In this document: positions 52,401 to 61,281 of the stretch, piece after piece
Position numbering within the stretch: the first letter of the stretch is position 1
Layout of the letters: each line of letters opens with the position of its first letter
Assembly (NCBI GenBank): GCA_027076405.1
Contig: JALTJN010000362.1
Location: 620,001 to 684,000, forward strand
Length of the DNA: 64,000 nt
Direction of reading: 5' to 3'
Source of the DNA: Chromatiales bacterium
Lineage (GTDB): Bacteria > Pseudomonadota > Gammaproteobacteria > UBA6429
The notes under the pieces: generated by a model
Databases searched by the model: none
Told to the model about the DNA's origin: nothing
Seen by the model: the letters and a program-made list of their open reading frames with translations, nothing else
Program-made: the position numbers and the translations under genes

Positions 52401-53786
52401 TTATTCTAAAGGAAACATCTTCCCTGGATTAAGAATACCGTTTGGATCAAATTCTTTTTTAATGCGTTTCATTAAGGCTAACGTTACTGGCTCAATTTCA
52501 CGATCGACAAAATCACGTTTCTCTATCCCGACGCCATGCTCACCAGAAAGCGTGCCATCAAGGTTAAGTACTAAATCAAATACATCATCCAGACAGAGGT
52601 GTGCATTTTTATTTTGTATTTCGTCATCCGGATTAAATAATAAATTAACATGTATATTGCCATTACCGGCATGTCCGAAATTCACAATAGGAATATCGTA
52701 CTGCTTTGAAAGCTTTTCCAGGCCATGAATTAAAGTCGGGATGTTTGAAACAGGTACAACCACATCTTCATTAATTTTCTTTGGTGAAATATTTCTTAGT
52801 GCCGGTGACAAGGCTTTACGGGTTGCCCAGAGGGCATTAATTTCCTCTTCTGTGGTTGCAACTTTAAAATCAAGTAATGAATCGCTGTGGCATGCGGATT
52901 TAATATCGTTAACCGAATAATCTAATTGTTCCTCTGTACCATCAACTTCAACCATGAGCATTGCGCCTGCATTTTCCGGAAATGAAACTTCCGAGTAGTC
53001 ACGAATCATGTCAATGGCATTACCATCTATAAACTCTAAGGCACAGGGAATAGTCGGTTGTGCCATGATGGCAGAAACGGCTTTTGCTGCCGATTCAATA
53101 TTTGCATAAATAACCTGCATGGTACGTTTGCTTTGGGCAAGTGGAGTGAGTTTAAGAGTGGCTTCTGTAATAACTGCGAGTGTTCCTTCCGAGCCGATTA
53201 ACAGGCGGGTAAGGTCATATCCAACCACACCTTTTGAAGTATAAACACCTGTGCGAATTTCTTCTGCAAGGCCGGTAACGGCACGTAGTCCAAAGGTGTT
53301 TTCCCTAGGGGTGCCATATTTAATAGTACGAGGGCCGGCAGAATTATAAGCTAGGTTGCCACCAATAGAACAATAAGCACTGCTGGTTGGATCGGGGGGC
53401 CAGAAAAAGCCATGTTCTTTTACAGCATCTTGCACTTGTTGATTGGTGATGCCAGGTTCAACAACAATATAGCGGTTTGCCGGATCGATTTTAATAATTT
53501 TATTTAATCGTTCAGTTGAAAGTATGACGCCAGCTTGTAATGGTACAGTCGCACCGGTTGTTCCTGTGCCACGTCCTCTAGCCGTTAATGGGATTTTATG
53601 TTCATTACACAAGGAAACTATTTTATGAACTTGATCGTGCGTTGATGGTTGAACAACAATATCAGGCGAATTATGTTGACGGCTATTATCATAACCATAA
53701 CTCCAGACATCAGCAGGATCTGTTAATATTTGTTCAGGAGCTAGAACATGTTTTATTTTTTTCAGGAAGGCTTGATCTAAAGACAA
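52401..53786 (-). CDS. FAD-binding oxidase, GlcD/D-lactate dehydrogenase type
   Basis: 461 aa. PCMH-type FAD domain (VVQPSTHDQVHKIVSLCNEHKIPLTARGRGTGTTGATVPLQAGVILST, PGITNQQVQDAVKEHGFFWPPDPTSSAYCSIGGNLAYNSAGPRTIKYGTPRE) and a C-terminal FAD-oxidase domain ending FGHAGNGNIHVNLL and LSGEHGVGIEKRDFVD. Members oxidise D-lactate, glycolate or D-2-hydroxyglutarate. The substrate cannot be assigned here. The partner subunits GlcE/GlcF are not adjacent, which favours a stand-alone D-2-hydroxyacid dehydrogenase. Confidence 0.88.
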   Translation of the reverse strand: MSLDQAFLKKIKHVLAPEQILTDPADVWSYGYDNSRQHNSPDIVVQPSTHDQVHKIVSLCNEHKIPLTARGRGTGTTGATVPLQAGVILSTERLNKIIKIDPANRYIVVEPGITNQQVQDAVKEHGFFWPPDPTSSAYCSIGGNLAYNSAGPRTIKYGTPRENTFGLRAVTGLAEEIRTGVYTSKGVVGYDLTRLLIGSEGTLAVITEATLKLTPLAQSKRTMQVIYANIESAAKAVSAIMAQPTIPCALEFIDGNAIDMIRDYSEVSFPENAGAMLMVEVDGTEEQLDYSVNDIKSACHSDSLLDFKVATTEEEINALWATRKALSPALRNISPKKINEDVVVPVSNIPTLIHGLEKLSKQYDIPIVNFGHAGNGNIHVNLLFNPDDEIQNKNAHLCLDDVFDLVLNLDGTLSGEHGVGIEKRDFVDREIEPVTLALMKRIKKEFDPNGILNPGKMFPLE

Positions 53787-53812
53787 GGGATTTATACTCG
53801 CAAGATTTAGAA

Positions 53813-54424
<612 letters not shown>

Positions 54425-54802
54425 TTATGCTCCAAATGCGTTCTTAATCCAGTCAAAGTTTATCTTACTAAGGTCGCTGGTTTCAATAAAACCGGTTATT
54501 GATACAACATCAAATCTTGCAGGGTATTGGTTTAGTTTAGCACTTTGTTGTAAAAATACAGAGGCTGCTTTAATTAATTTTGCCTGCTTGGATGCCGTGA
54601 TTGATTCTGCACCACTGCCAAAATTGGTATTACGACGATAACGAACTTCGACAAAAACTAAAGTTTCGTTATCAAGCATAACGAGATCTATTTCACCCAG
54701 CCGACAGTTAAAATTTTTCTCTATTAATTTGAAGCCTTTATTTTCTAAAAACTGGCAGGCAAGGCTTTCTGTATATTCACCTTGCTCACGGGTTGTCGGC
54801 AT
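54425..54802 (-). CDS. yraN: UPF0102 protein YraN
   Basis: 125 aa. GEYTESLACQFLENKGFKLIEKNFNCRLGEIDLVMLDNETLVFVEVRYRRNTNFGSGAESITASKQAKLIKAASVFL matches the YraN family, which has a PD-(D/E)XK-like nuclease core (E-I-D ... VFVEVRYR). In this copy the last position of the E-x-K triad is Arg in EVRYR, also seen in other members. The function is not established. It lies between diaA and lpoA, as in E. coli. Confidence 0.92.
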   Translation of the reverse strand: MPTTREQGEYTESLACQFLENKGFKLIEKNFNCRLGEIDLVMLDNETLVFVEVRYRRNTNFGSGAESITASKQAKLIKAASVFLQQSAKLNQYPARFDVVSITGFIETSDLSKINFDWIKNAFGA

Positions 54803-54804
54803 GA

Positions 54805-56655
54805 TTAGTTGGCTTGATCAAGTAAAATTGGACGGCCACTTCGGAAGTATACCCAGCTTAACTGGCGATTTACTCGCTGCTTTTCATCCAGGCTTAGACT
54901 ACCGGTTTCGCCCTGATAGCGTTCATACGGATAAGTTTTTAACGTATTTAATGCGGCAATGATATTAAATGCATCTACACCCATTGCATACAAGCGTTGA
55001 TGTTTATTACCCGCCTTGGAGATTAAGGATTCTATTTCCGTTCTCAGGCCATGACGTGATGCTGTTTCTGACAATACCCATGGCATATCACCAAAGCGGA
55101 TACCATCCATATCACGATCACGTTCGGGATTTAAATTACCGGTGAAAATATGAGAGGTTGCATAAACAGGTACTTGACTGGCATGAAAGAACTTTAATTG
55201 CGGACGAATCTGTCTTGCTTGTCTCGGGAAGCCGGCAATAAAAATAAAATCAATATCCTGACGACGATACGTGGAGTATTTTAATTTTGTTTTCAGTAAG
55301 CGTACAAGTTTACGGTAACGTCTTTTGCTGTCATCAATATTTAACAATTTACGTATAGGTCGTGAAAAATCATTTTTGCTGGAGTTATAACTTTGCTGCT
55401 CAACCACTCGACCACCAATTTGTTCCCAGCGTTCGGTAAAGGCTTTATTAACACGATCTCCCCATGGGCCAATCGGTGTGAGCACAGCGGCATTAACATG
55501 ACCGTCTAACCATGTGCGTTCTGCAACCTGACGTGCTTCCGCTTCTGGTGATAATCCAAATTGATATAAATCTTTAGGTACAGTGTAATCAGTACTAATA
55601 TAATTAAGTGCAAGAGTAGGCACAGATAAGTCATCTTGATCGGCGAGTTTAGCGATAGACGCTTTATTTAGTGGTCCAATAATAAATTGCGCACCATTTG
55701 ATACGGCTTGCTGGTAAACCTGTTCAATTTTTTCCGGGTTTCCTTCTGTATCGTAAATACGAATTTTAATATTTTCTTTATTTCGCTTGGCATAGTAGGC
55801 TGCGATTAAACCATCTCTTATTGCATTTGCTGCATTTGCAAAGCGACCGCTTAAGGGCAAGAGTAGGGCAATATTTTTAGGTAACGTAACATCTTCCTGT
55901 TTACGGTTACGCAAGCCTTCAATTAATTCTGCAAGTACCGGGTGTTGTACATAACGACGCTGCCAGTTAGTAATTGCTGCACGTAAAAGAGTCGGGTTTA
56001 GTTGATATTTTTTTGATAAACGAACTAACTCCATCCAGCCGCCTAATACATCGGGTGCCTTGGCCGGTTGTAATTGTTGTAATGAGCGTTCACTTAATAG
56101 TGCTAAAGATTCCCAAATTAATTTTTGGCTATTTAAAATATCTTTATCACGTTTTAAATAATGTCCTTGTGCAATATATTCTTCTGCTGTTGTAATACGA
56201 TCCCCCTGCATTGAAAAAGCTTTGGCACGTAATTCATGAAACTCGGCAAAGTTAAGTGAGGGGTTACCCGGTGATAAAGGCTGGTTAAGTTGTAATAAAA
56301 CTTCTTCGGCATTGCGTTCTGCTAAAGCAATATGTGCTCGCGTTAATCGAGCAAGATCGGCCTGTTTTATATCTGCTTCATTTATGTCAATTGTTTGAAA
56401 AAGTTGTACTGCCTTGGTTAACTGGTCTGCCTTGACGTATGCAATAACAGCACGAAGCCGTAGTAAATTTTGTTCTGTTCCAGCAGTATTGTTTGCTTGT
56501 TGGTTAAAACTGAGCGCTGCTGCAGAATATTGTTTGTTAAGATAAAGCAATTCAGCATCGCTCGCGCCTTCAGGAGTGTAGCCTGGTTTGCTGGCACAAC
56601 TGGCTAAAATTAGAGTAATGATGGAAAGAGCGATAAACTTATAAAAATGTTTCAT
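54805..56655 (-). CDS. lpoA: Penicillin-binding protein activator LpoA
   Basis: 616 aa outer-membrane lipoprotein (lipobox LILASCAS). The N-terminal half (about 30-250) is helical and TPR-like. The C-terminal half is a periplasmic-binding-protein fold (IALLLPLSGRFANAANAIRDGLIAAYYAKRN, FIIGPLNKASIAKLA, AVLTPIGPWGDRVNKAF, FIFIAGFPRQARQIRPQL). LpoA reaches through the wall to activate PBP1A. Its start is divergent from rsmI, the conserved arrangement. Confidence 0.93.
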   Translation of the reverse strand: MKHFYKFIALSIITLILASCASKPGYTPEGASDAELLYLNKQYSAAALSFNQQANNTAGTEQNLLRLRAVIAYVKADQLTKAVQLFQTIDINEADIKQADLARLTRAHIALAERNAEEVLLQLNQPLSPGNPSLNFAEFHELRAKAFSMQGDRITTAEEYIAQGHYLKRDKDILNSQKLIWESLALLSERSLQQLQPAKAPDVLGGWMELVRLSKKYQLNPTLLRAAITNWQRRYVQHPVLAELIEGLRNRKQEDVTLPKNIALLLPLSGRFANAANAIRDGLIAAYYAKRNKENIKIRIYDTEGNPEKIEQVYQQAVSNGAQFIIGPLNKASIAKLADQDDLSVPTLALNYISTDYTVPKDLYQFGLSPEAEARQVAERTWLDGHVNAAVLTPIGPWGDRVNKAFTERWEQIGGRVVEQQSYNSSKNDFSRPIRKLLNIDDSKRRYRKLVRLLKTKLKYSTYRRQDIDFIFIAGFPRQARQIRPQLKFFHASQVPVYATSHIFTGNLNPERDRDMDGIRFGDMPWVLSETASRHGLRTEIESLISKAGNKHQRLYAMGVDAFNIIAALNTLKTYPYERYQGETGSLSLDEKQRVNRQLSWVYFRSGRPILLDQAN

Positions 56656-56744
56656 AGTTATTTTTGTCTGCTATGTAGGTAGAATTAAAGTGGCTAATTT
56701 TTATATTAATTGTCTGATTTTACAACATAAAGCAGGATTATACC

Positions 56745-57593
56745 GTGTCATTTCAAAAAGGTTCTTTGTACATTGTCGCAACTCCGATAGGAAATATGGG
56801 AGATATGACAGAACGAGCACAAAAGACACTAAAAGATGTTGATGTTATTGCCGTTGAAGATACGCGTCGAAGTGGTCAATTATTACACTATTTTGATATT
56901 TCGACACCAATGACAGCGGTGCATGAACATAATGAGCGCCAAATTTGTGATTCATTGCTTGAAAGAATAGAAAAAGGTGAAAGTATCGCCCTTATTTCCG
57001 ATGCGGGTACACCTTTACTCAGTGATCCGGGCTACTTTTTAGTAAATCAGGCAAAAAAACGGGAAATTAGTGTTATTCCTATTCCCGGTGTGTCGGCTGT
57101 AATTACGGCATTATCTGTTGCTGGCTTGCCAACCGATCGTTTTGTTTTTGAAGGCTTTCTCCCGGCCAAATCTACTGCCAGACAACAAAAATTAGAAAAA
57201 CTTAAAGATGACACGCGCACAGTCATTTTTTATGAAGCACCCCATAGAATTGTCGATATGCTGAAAGATTGCCAAAGTGTTTTTGGCGGCCAACGTAAGG
57301 TAGTTATTGCACGGGAACTGACAAAAACCTTTGAAACAATACAAGGAGATGAGCTGGATAAACTTATTCCCTGGGTTGAAGCTGATGATAATCAGAAAAA
57401 AGGTGAATTTGTGGTGTTAGTGCAGGGTGCTGCTGCACGAGAAGATACTGGTATAGATGCAGAATCAGAACGTATCTTATTGATTTTATTAAAGGACTTA
57501 TCTGTTAAACAGGCCGCAGCTTTGGCGGCAAATATTACTGGACTGAAGAAAAATGCGCTGTATCAGCATGCTTTGGAATTGAAGGAAAAATAA
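56745..57593 (+). CDS. rsmI: 16S rRNA (cytidine-1402-2'-O)-methyltransferase
   Basis: 282 aa from a GTG start. GSLYIVATPIGNMGDMTERAQKTLKDVDVIAVEDTRRSGQLLHYF, LISDAGTPLLSDPGYFLV, PIPGVSAVITALSVAGLPTDRFVFEGFLP and IFYEAPHRIVDML are the conserved tetrapyrrole-methylase-fold motifs. It methylates C1402 of 16S rRNA. It is followed by rnpB, as in many gammaproteobacteria. Confidence 0.96.
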   Translation: MSFQKGSLYIVATPIGNMGDMTERAQKTLKDVDVIAVEDTRRSGQLLHYFDISTPMTAVHEHNERQICDSLLERIEKGESIALISDAGTPLLSDPGYFLVNQAKKREISVIPIPGVSAVITALSVAGLPTDRFVFEGFLPAKSTARQQKLEKLKDDTRTVIFYEAPHRIVDMLKDCQSVFGGQRKVVIARELTKTFETIQGDELDKLIPWVEADDNQKKGEFVVLVQGAAAREDTGIDAESERILLILLKDLSVKQAAALAANITGLKKNALYQHALELKEK

Positions 57594-57614
57594 GTTTTAT
57601 AAGGGTGGTGGAAT

Positions 57615-57723
57615 ATGGAACTGGAATAGTTAAATTAAGAGTCGCAAAAGACTGCCATCTCTGGCTTGCTCGGCTGCCGCGTCCATGCGGCAGACGCTCT
57701 TAATTTAACTATTCCAATTCCAT
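57615..57723. repeat. 109-bp inverted-repeat element with inner hairpin, between rsmI and rnpB
   Basis: A 27-base arm at 57615-57641 (starting ATGGAACTGGAATAG) and its complement at 57697-57723 (ending CTATTCCAATTCCAT) differ at one position. Inside, CTGCCGC (57674-57680) pairs with GCGGCAG (57687-57693). No ORF is present. It may be a MITE, or a strong structure at the 3' end of the rsmI transcript. Confidence 0.75.
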
Positions 57724-57776
57724 CACAAGCTTTAGTGGTTGGCGTTGCCAAATAAGTTTAAAAAATCTCTAAATCC

Positions 57777-57807
57777 TTGATTTACAACCAAGTAAATCAA
57801 GTATACT
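57777..57807 (+). promoter_or_regulatory. Putative rnpB promoter with embedded inverted repeat
   Basis: TATACT (57802-57807) lies 8 bases before the RNase P RNA start at 57815. TTGATTTAC (57777-57785) and GTAAATCAA (57792-57800) are perfect inverted repeats six bases apart, just upstream of the -10. TTGATT as -35 would be 19 bases away, longer than ideal. The repeat may be an operator. Confidence 0.5.
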
Positions 57808-57814
57808 CGCATCC

Positions 57815-58167
57815 GGAGTTGGCCAGGCAGTCGCGCTATACTATTTATATAGTATAGGGAGGAAAGTCCGGGCTCCATAGGGCAGGGTGCCAGCTAACAG
57901 CTGGGGGGTGCGAGCCTACGGAAAGTGCAGCAGAAAATATACCGCCTAAGTTTTCTCACGAAAACCGGTAAGGTTGAAATGGTGCGGTAAGAGCGCACCG
58001 CGTCGGTGGTAACATTCGACGGCATGGTAAACCCCACTCGGAGCAAGACCAAATAGGGGAACAACGTGTGGCCCACATGGTTCCCGGGTAGGTTGCTTGA
58101 GGATTATGGTGACATAATTCCAGATGAATGACTGTCCAAGACAGAACCCGGCTTATCGGCCAACTCC
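57815..58167 (+). ncRNA. rnpB: RNase P RNA (bacterial type A)
   Basis: The terminal helix GGAGTTGGCC at the 5' end pairs with GGCCAACTCC at 58158-58167. Diagnostic conserved stretches are GAGGAAAGTCCGGGCTCC near 57859-57876, GAGCGCACCGCG near 57991-58002 and AGACAGAACCCGGCTTATCGG near 58139-58159. It is the catalytic RNA that matures tRNA 5' ends. Length about 353 nt, typical for type A. ORFs on the opposite strand here are spurious. Confidence 0.97.
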
Positions 58168-58189
58168 ATCTTTTATTAACAAATAAAGC

Positions 58190-58213
58190 TGATAACACCT
58201 CCATGTGTTATCA
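58190..58213. terminator. Stem-loop between rnpB and the DUF2892 gene
   Basis: TGATAACAC (58190-58198) pairs with GTGTTATCA (58205-58213), loop CTCCAT. It lies between the 3' end of rnpB and the convergent minus-strand gene. There is no long T-run on the plus side, so it may terminate mainly the minus-strand transcript. Confidence 0.5.
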
Positions 58214-58225
58214 AAGATGCTTTAC

Positions 58226-58414
58226 TTAGTCTTTGTTAGAACAGGTTTTTATGCCAATTAATGGATAAAAGGGGCAAAACTTAAAAGCGCCTGTTAATAA
58301 GGGAATTAATCCTAACCATCCCCAGGCTGTTTGTGGCCCAACAAATACCAGACTAATTGCAATAAGTCCTACAAGTATACGAATAACACGATCAATCCCG
58401 CCAACATTACACAT
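58226..58414 (-). CDS. DUF2892 (YgaP transmembrane domain-like) protein
   Basis: 62 aa. CNVGGIDRVIRILVGLIAISLVFVGPQTAWGWLGLIPLLTGAFKFCPFYPLIGIKTC: two helices and the N-V-G-x-x-D-R-x-x-R start plus the C-P-x-Y-x-x-x-G-x-x-T-C end define DUF2892. In YgaP this domain is fused to a rhodanese. Cys2, the CPFYP Cys and the final Cys may be functional thiols. It lies just downstream of, and on the same strand as, a Crp/Fnr regulator gene. Confidence 0.88.
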   Translation of the reverse strand: MCNVGGIDRVIRILVGLIAISLVFVGPQTAWGWLGLIPLLTGAFKFCPFYPLIGIKTCSNKD

Positions 58415-58503
58415 AATTTACACCTCTTCAGTTATTTAAATTTATAGAGGTATATTGAAGAGGTAAAAGAGAGAAGTATGTGACAAAGTCACTTAAGCAA
58501 TAT

Positions 58504-59163
58504 TTAATTTTCGCTTATTTCTTTTAGACTATCAGGCTTAATTATGTGAATACTGCCGCGTTGTAGCGAGAGTAACTGTTGGTTTTCAAAGGCTTTAAGC
58601 TGGCGACTGACTACTTCTCTTGCTGTGCCTAATTCTATGGCCAGATTTTGGTGGGTTGTTTTAACAATATTTGTTTCAGATGCAAGCTGAAGCAATAATC
58701 TCGCCAGACGAATATCAATATGTCCAAAACTTAAATTTTCGACCAGAGCAATAACATCACCAAGACGTCTGGCATATTGATCAAAAATTATTTTTCTAAA
58801 TCTTTCTGATTGGGCAAGCCCCTGATTAAAAATATCTCGAGGGATCATCAGTGCTATTACTTCTGTTTCGGTGATTCCTTCGGCCGGATAGGTGTTTTTA
58901 GAGAATAAGCATGCCGTGGTTAAAGTACATGAATCTCCCTCTTTAACGTGATACAAAATAATTTCCCGACCATTTTCCGCACGACTGAATACTTTTACCG
59001 AGCCGGACAATACCAATAAATAGTTTTTACAGGCATCGCCTTGTCGAAAAATGGTTGTATTGGCCGGCACGGTTACCTGTTGAGATTGCTTGATAAAGAG
59101 ATCCCGCTCTTTTTGCTCAAATAAACTTGCTAATACTTCTTCACTAGTAGGTTGTTGGTTCAT
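58504..59163 (-). CDS. Crp/Fnr-family transcriptional regulator
   Basis: 219 aa. Cyclic-nucleotide-binding-like beta barrel (about 25-130: FRQGDACKNYLLVLSGSVKVFSRAENGREIILYHVKEGDSCTLTTACLF) and a winged HTH (THQNLAIELGTAREVVSRQLKAFENQQLLSLQRGSIHII). The Fe-S cysteines of FNR are absent. C79 and C84 lie in DSC79TLTTAC84LF, with C45 nearby, which could allow thiol-based sensing. The pairing with a DUF2892 gene suggests sulfur- or redox-related control (inference). Confidence 0.88.
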   Translation of the reverse strand: MNQQPTSEEVLASLFEQKERDLFIKQSQQVTVPANTTIFRQGDACKNYLLVLSGSVKVFSRAENGREIILYHVKEGDSCTLTTACLFSKNTYPAEGITETEVIALMIPRDIFNQGLAQSERFRKIIFDQYARRLGDVIALVENLSFGHIDIRLARLLLQLASETNIVKTTHQNLAIELGTAREVVSRQLKAFENQQLLSLQRGSIHIIKPDSLKEISEN

Positions 59164-59502
59164 GAATATTCTTTTGGTGGGCTAAATATCGATAAATGGC
59201 AGTTTTTACAAACTCAATGAGCGTAAATATAACGGTTAGCTTGAGGTAATAACAGGCTTATACCTGCTTATTAAGAGGAAATTGTTAATAACAATGAATT
59301 AATGACTAATTAAAATAATAAAATTTGATTGTTTTTTATACAATTTAACCACAAAACTCTTATTATTACACTTTAAGTAAAATCCATATCTTATTGATAT
59401 TTATAGTTATTTTATTTTAGCTTTTCTCTCTTTTTTAACTCGATCCACGCTATAAAAATGCGCTAAGTCCTTGTCTTATAAGAAAAATGTGGACTAGTCG
59501 AC

Positions 59503-59531
59503 TTGCAGAGTGGAGTTTTTGTGACTATAGT
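59503..59531 (+). promoter_or_regulatory. Putative sigma70 promoter of mraZ and the dcw cluster
   Basis: TTGCAG (59503-59508), a 17-base spacer and TATAGT (59526-59531). Predicted transcription start is near 59538, directly before the MraZ repeats. Confidence 0.65.
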
Positions 59532-59540
59532 GTCAATAAG

Positions 59541-59565
59541 TGGATCAATGTGGGTAGAAGTGGAT
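59541..59565 (+). promoter_or_regulatory. MraZ operator (three TGGRT repeats)
   Basis: TGGAT (59541-59545), TGGGT (59551-59555) and TGGAT (59561-59565) repeat every 10 bases with 5-base spacers, matching the direct-repeat TGGGN boxes bound by MraZ upstream of its own gene in E. coli. The site sits at or just after the predicted transcription start, fitting autorepression. Confidence 0.75.
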
Positions 59566-59619
59566 CATAAAGCAATTAATAAGCTTTAAATCTGTTTCTA
59601 AAATTGGAGGGGTCGGAAC

Positions 59620-60075
59620 TTGTTCCGAGGAGTAAATACACTAAACCTGGATGCGAAGGGTCGCATGGCTGTGCCGAGTAAATATCGGGATAGCTTGCAG
59701 TCTCAGTGTGCCGGTCAGTTAGTGGTCACTGTCGATCGCAGTGATGCCTGCCTGCTGCTTTATCCTTTGCCTGAATGGGAAGAGATTGAGCGTAAACTCG
59801 TTCGTCTTGGAAATCTTAATAATCAAGCCCGCCGCTTACAGCGATTACTTATTGGTCATGCCACTGAAGTTGAAATGGACAGCAATGGTCGAATTCTTTT
59901 ACCGACTCCGTTACGTGAATTTGCAAATTTAGACAAACGCATTGCATTAACGGGGCAAGGTAACAAATTTGAAATTTGGGACGAGTCAACCTGGACGATA
60001 GAACGCGATAGCTGGGTGAACGAAAATAATGCCGATGAAGCACTTTCGGCAGAGCTGGAGTCTTTATCATTGTGA
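59620..60075 (+). CDS. mraZ: Transcriptional regulator MraZ
   Basis: 151 aa from a TTG start, preceded by GGAGGGG at about 59606. FRGVNTLNLDAKGRMAVPSKYRD and LIGHATEVEMDSNGRILLPTPLREFANLDKRIALTGQGNKFEIWDESTW are the two AbrB-like SpoVT repeats with the DAKGR and DSNGR motifs. It represses the division/cell-wall cluster by binding the repeats at 59541-59565. It overlaps rsmH by 4 bases. Confidence 0.95.
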   Translation: MFRGVNTLNLDAKGRMAVPSKYRDSLQSQCAGQLVVTVDRSDACLLLYPLPEWEEIERKLVRLGNLNNQARRLQRLLIGHATEVEMDSNGRILLPTPLREFANLDKRIALTGQGNKFEIWDESTWTIERDSWVNENNADEALSAELESLSL

Positions 60076-61019
60076 CCACGAGTACATCAAGTACGCTTAT
60101 TCACAAGCCAGTTCTTTTGGAGGAAACACTTACCGCATTAAATATTAAACCTGATGGTTGTTATGTTGACGGTACCTTTGGCCGCGGTGGACATAGTCAG
60201 GAAATTATCAAACAGCTGGATAAAAACGGTAAGTTGCTTGCTTTTGATAAAGATCCTCAAGCCATTGCAACGGCTAATGAGATTGCCGCGAATGATGATC
60301 GCTTACATGTTAAACAAGGTTCGTTTACTCAACTGGAACAAACTATTAATGAGCTGGGTTGGAAAGGCAAGGTTGATGGTATTTTTCTTGATCTAGGTGT
60401 TTCGTCACCACAACTCGATGATGCTGAGCGTGGTTTTAGTTTTCGTTTTGATGGCCCATTAGATATGCGTATGGATCCGGATAGTGGACAGTCAGCTGCA
60501 CAATGGCTAGCCAGTGCTGAAGAGCGCGAGATTATGATGGTGTTATTTGATTATGGCGAAGAAAAATTTGCTCGTCGTATTGCAAAAGCGATTGTTGAAG
60601 CAAGAGAAGAACAACCTATTAATACTACTAAGCGATTAGCCTCGATAGTTGCTGCTGCAAATCCATCTAAAGAAAGAAATAAAGATCCTTCAACCCGCAC
60701 GTTTCAGGCAATTCGTATATTTATTAATCAGGAACTTGAAGATTTAAAAAACTGTTTGGCTCAAGCTGTAGATATTCTTGCGCCGGGTGGACGTTTAGTG
60801 GTTATTAGCTTTCATTCATTAGAAGACAGAATTGTAAAACGTTTTATTCGTGAACAATGCAAAGGGGATGATTTTCCTCTGGATTTACCGGTAATGCATG
60901 AACAACTAAATCAAAATATGAAGATGATTGGTAAAGCGATTAAAGCAGGACGTGCAGAGCTGGATGAAAATCCTCGTGCTCGTAGTGCAGTCATGCGTGT
61001 TGCTGAAAAAATTGTATGA
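60072..61019 (+). CDS. rsmH: 16S rRNA (cytosine-1402-N4)-methyltransferase
   Basis: 315 aa from a GTG start overlapping mraZ. HKPVLLEETLTAL, GCYVDGTFGRGGHSQEI, LLAFDKDPQAI, DGIFLDLGVSSPQLDDAERGFSFRFDGPLDMRMD, RTFQAIRIFINQEL and VVISFHSLEDRIVKRF. It modifies the same 16S nucleotide as RsmI, encoded about 2.5 kb upstream. Confidence 0.96.
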   Translation: MTTSTSSTLIHKPVLLEETLTALNIKPDGCYVDGTFGRGGHSQEIIKQLDKNGKLLAFDKDPQAIATANEIAANDDRLHVKQGSFTQLEQTINELGWKGKVDGIFLDLGVSSPQLDDAERGFSFRFDGPLDMRMDPDSGQSAAQWLASAEEREIMMVLFDYGEEKFARRIAKAIVEAREEQPINTTKRLASIVAAANPSKERNKDPSTRTFQAIRIFINQELEDLKNCLAQAVDILAPGGRLVVISFHSLEDRIVKRFIREQCKGDDFPLDLPVMHEQLNQNMKMIGKAIKAGRAELDENPRARSAVMRVAEKIV

Positions 61020-61279
61020 AGTTAGTGATGTTGTTAGCTCTTATTGTTTTAGCATCATCACTGGGCGTGGTTTATTCAAAACATGAATCACGAAAGTTAT
61101 TTGTAGAGTTGGATAATTTAAAAAAAGAACGTGATGAAATGAATGTTGAATGGGGACGTTTACAACTGGAACAAAGTACCTTGGCAACGCATGGTCGTAT
61201 TGAAAGTACCGCTAAAAAACGTTTAGGAATGGTTACGCCTGAATATGAACAAGTTTTAATTGTGAGACCAGAAAAATAA
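61016..61279 (+). CDS. ftsL: Cell division protein FtsL
   Basis: 87 aa. One N-terminal helix (LVMLLALIVLASSLGVVYS) followed by a coiled-coil (KHESRKLFVELDNLKKERDEMNVEWGRLQLEQSTLATHGRIESTAKKRLGMVTPE). The end pattern with R-L-G-M is typical. It forms the FtsQLB subcomplex of the divisome. Overlaps rsmH by 4 bases and lies two bases before ftsI. Confidence 0.94.
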   Translation: MKLVMLLALIVLASSLGVVYSKHESRKLFVELDNLKKERDEMNVEWGRLQLEQSTLATHGRIESTAKKRLGMVTPEYEQVLIVRPEK

Positions 61280-61281
61280 AA

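Larger units (their letters stand above)
59164..59619. other. Divergent intergenic region between Crp/Fnr gene and mraZ
   Basis: About 456 AT-rich bases with no supported ORF. Its right end contains the mraZ promoter and MraZ operator (59503-59565). The left end must hold the promoter of the minus-strand regulator gene; no specific site was identified there. Confidence 0.6.

Noticed and set aside
54425..54802. YraN as a cassette or defence nuclease
   Set aside because: It is a conserved housekeeping-neighbourhood gene (diaA-yraN-lpoA) found across bacteria.
57894..58204. Minus-strand open frames across 57894-58204
   Set aside because: They lie opposite RNase P RNA, whose conserved sequence explains the region; their translations resemble no protein.
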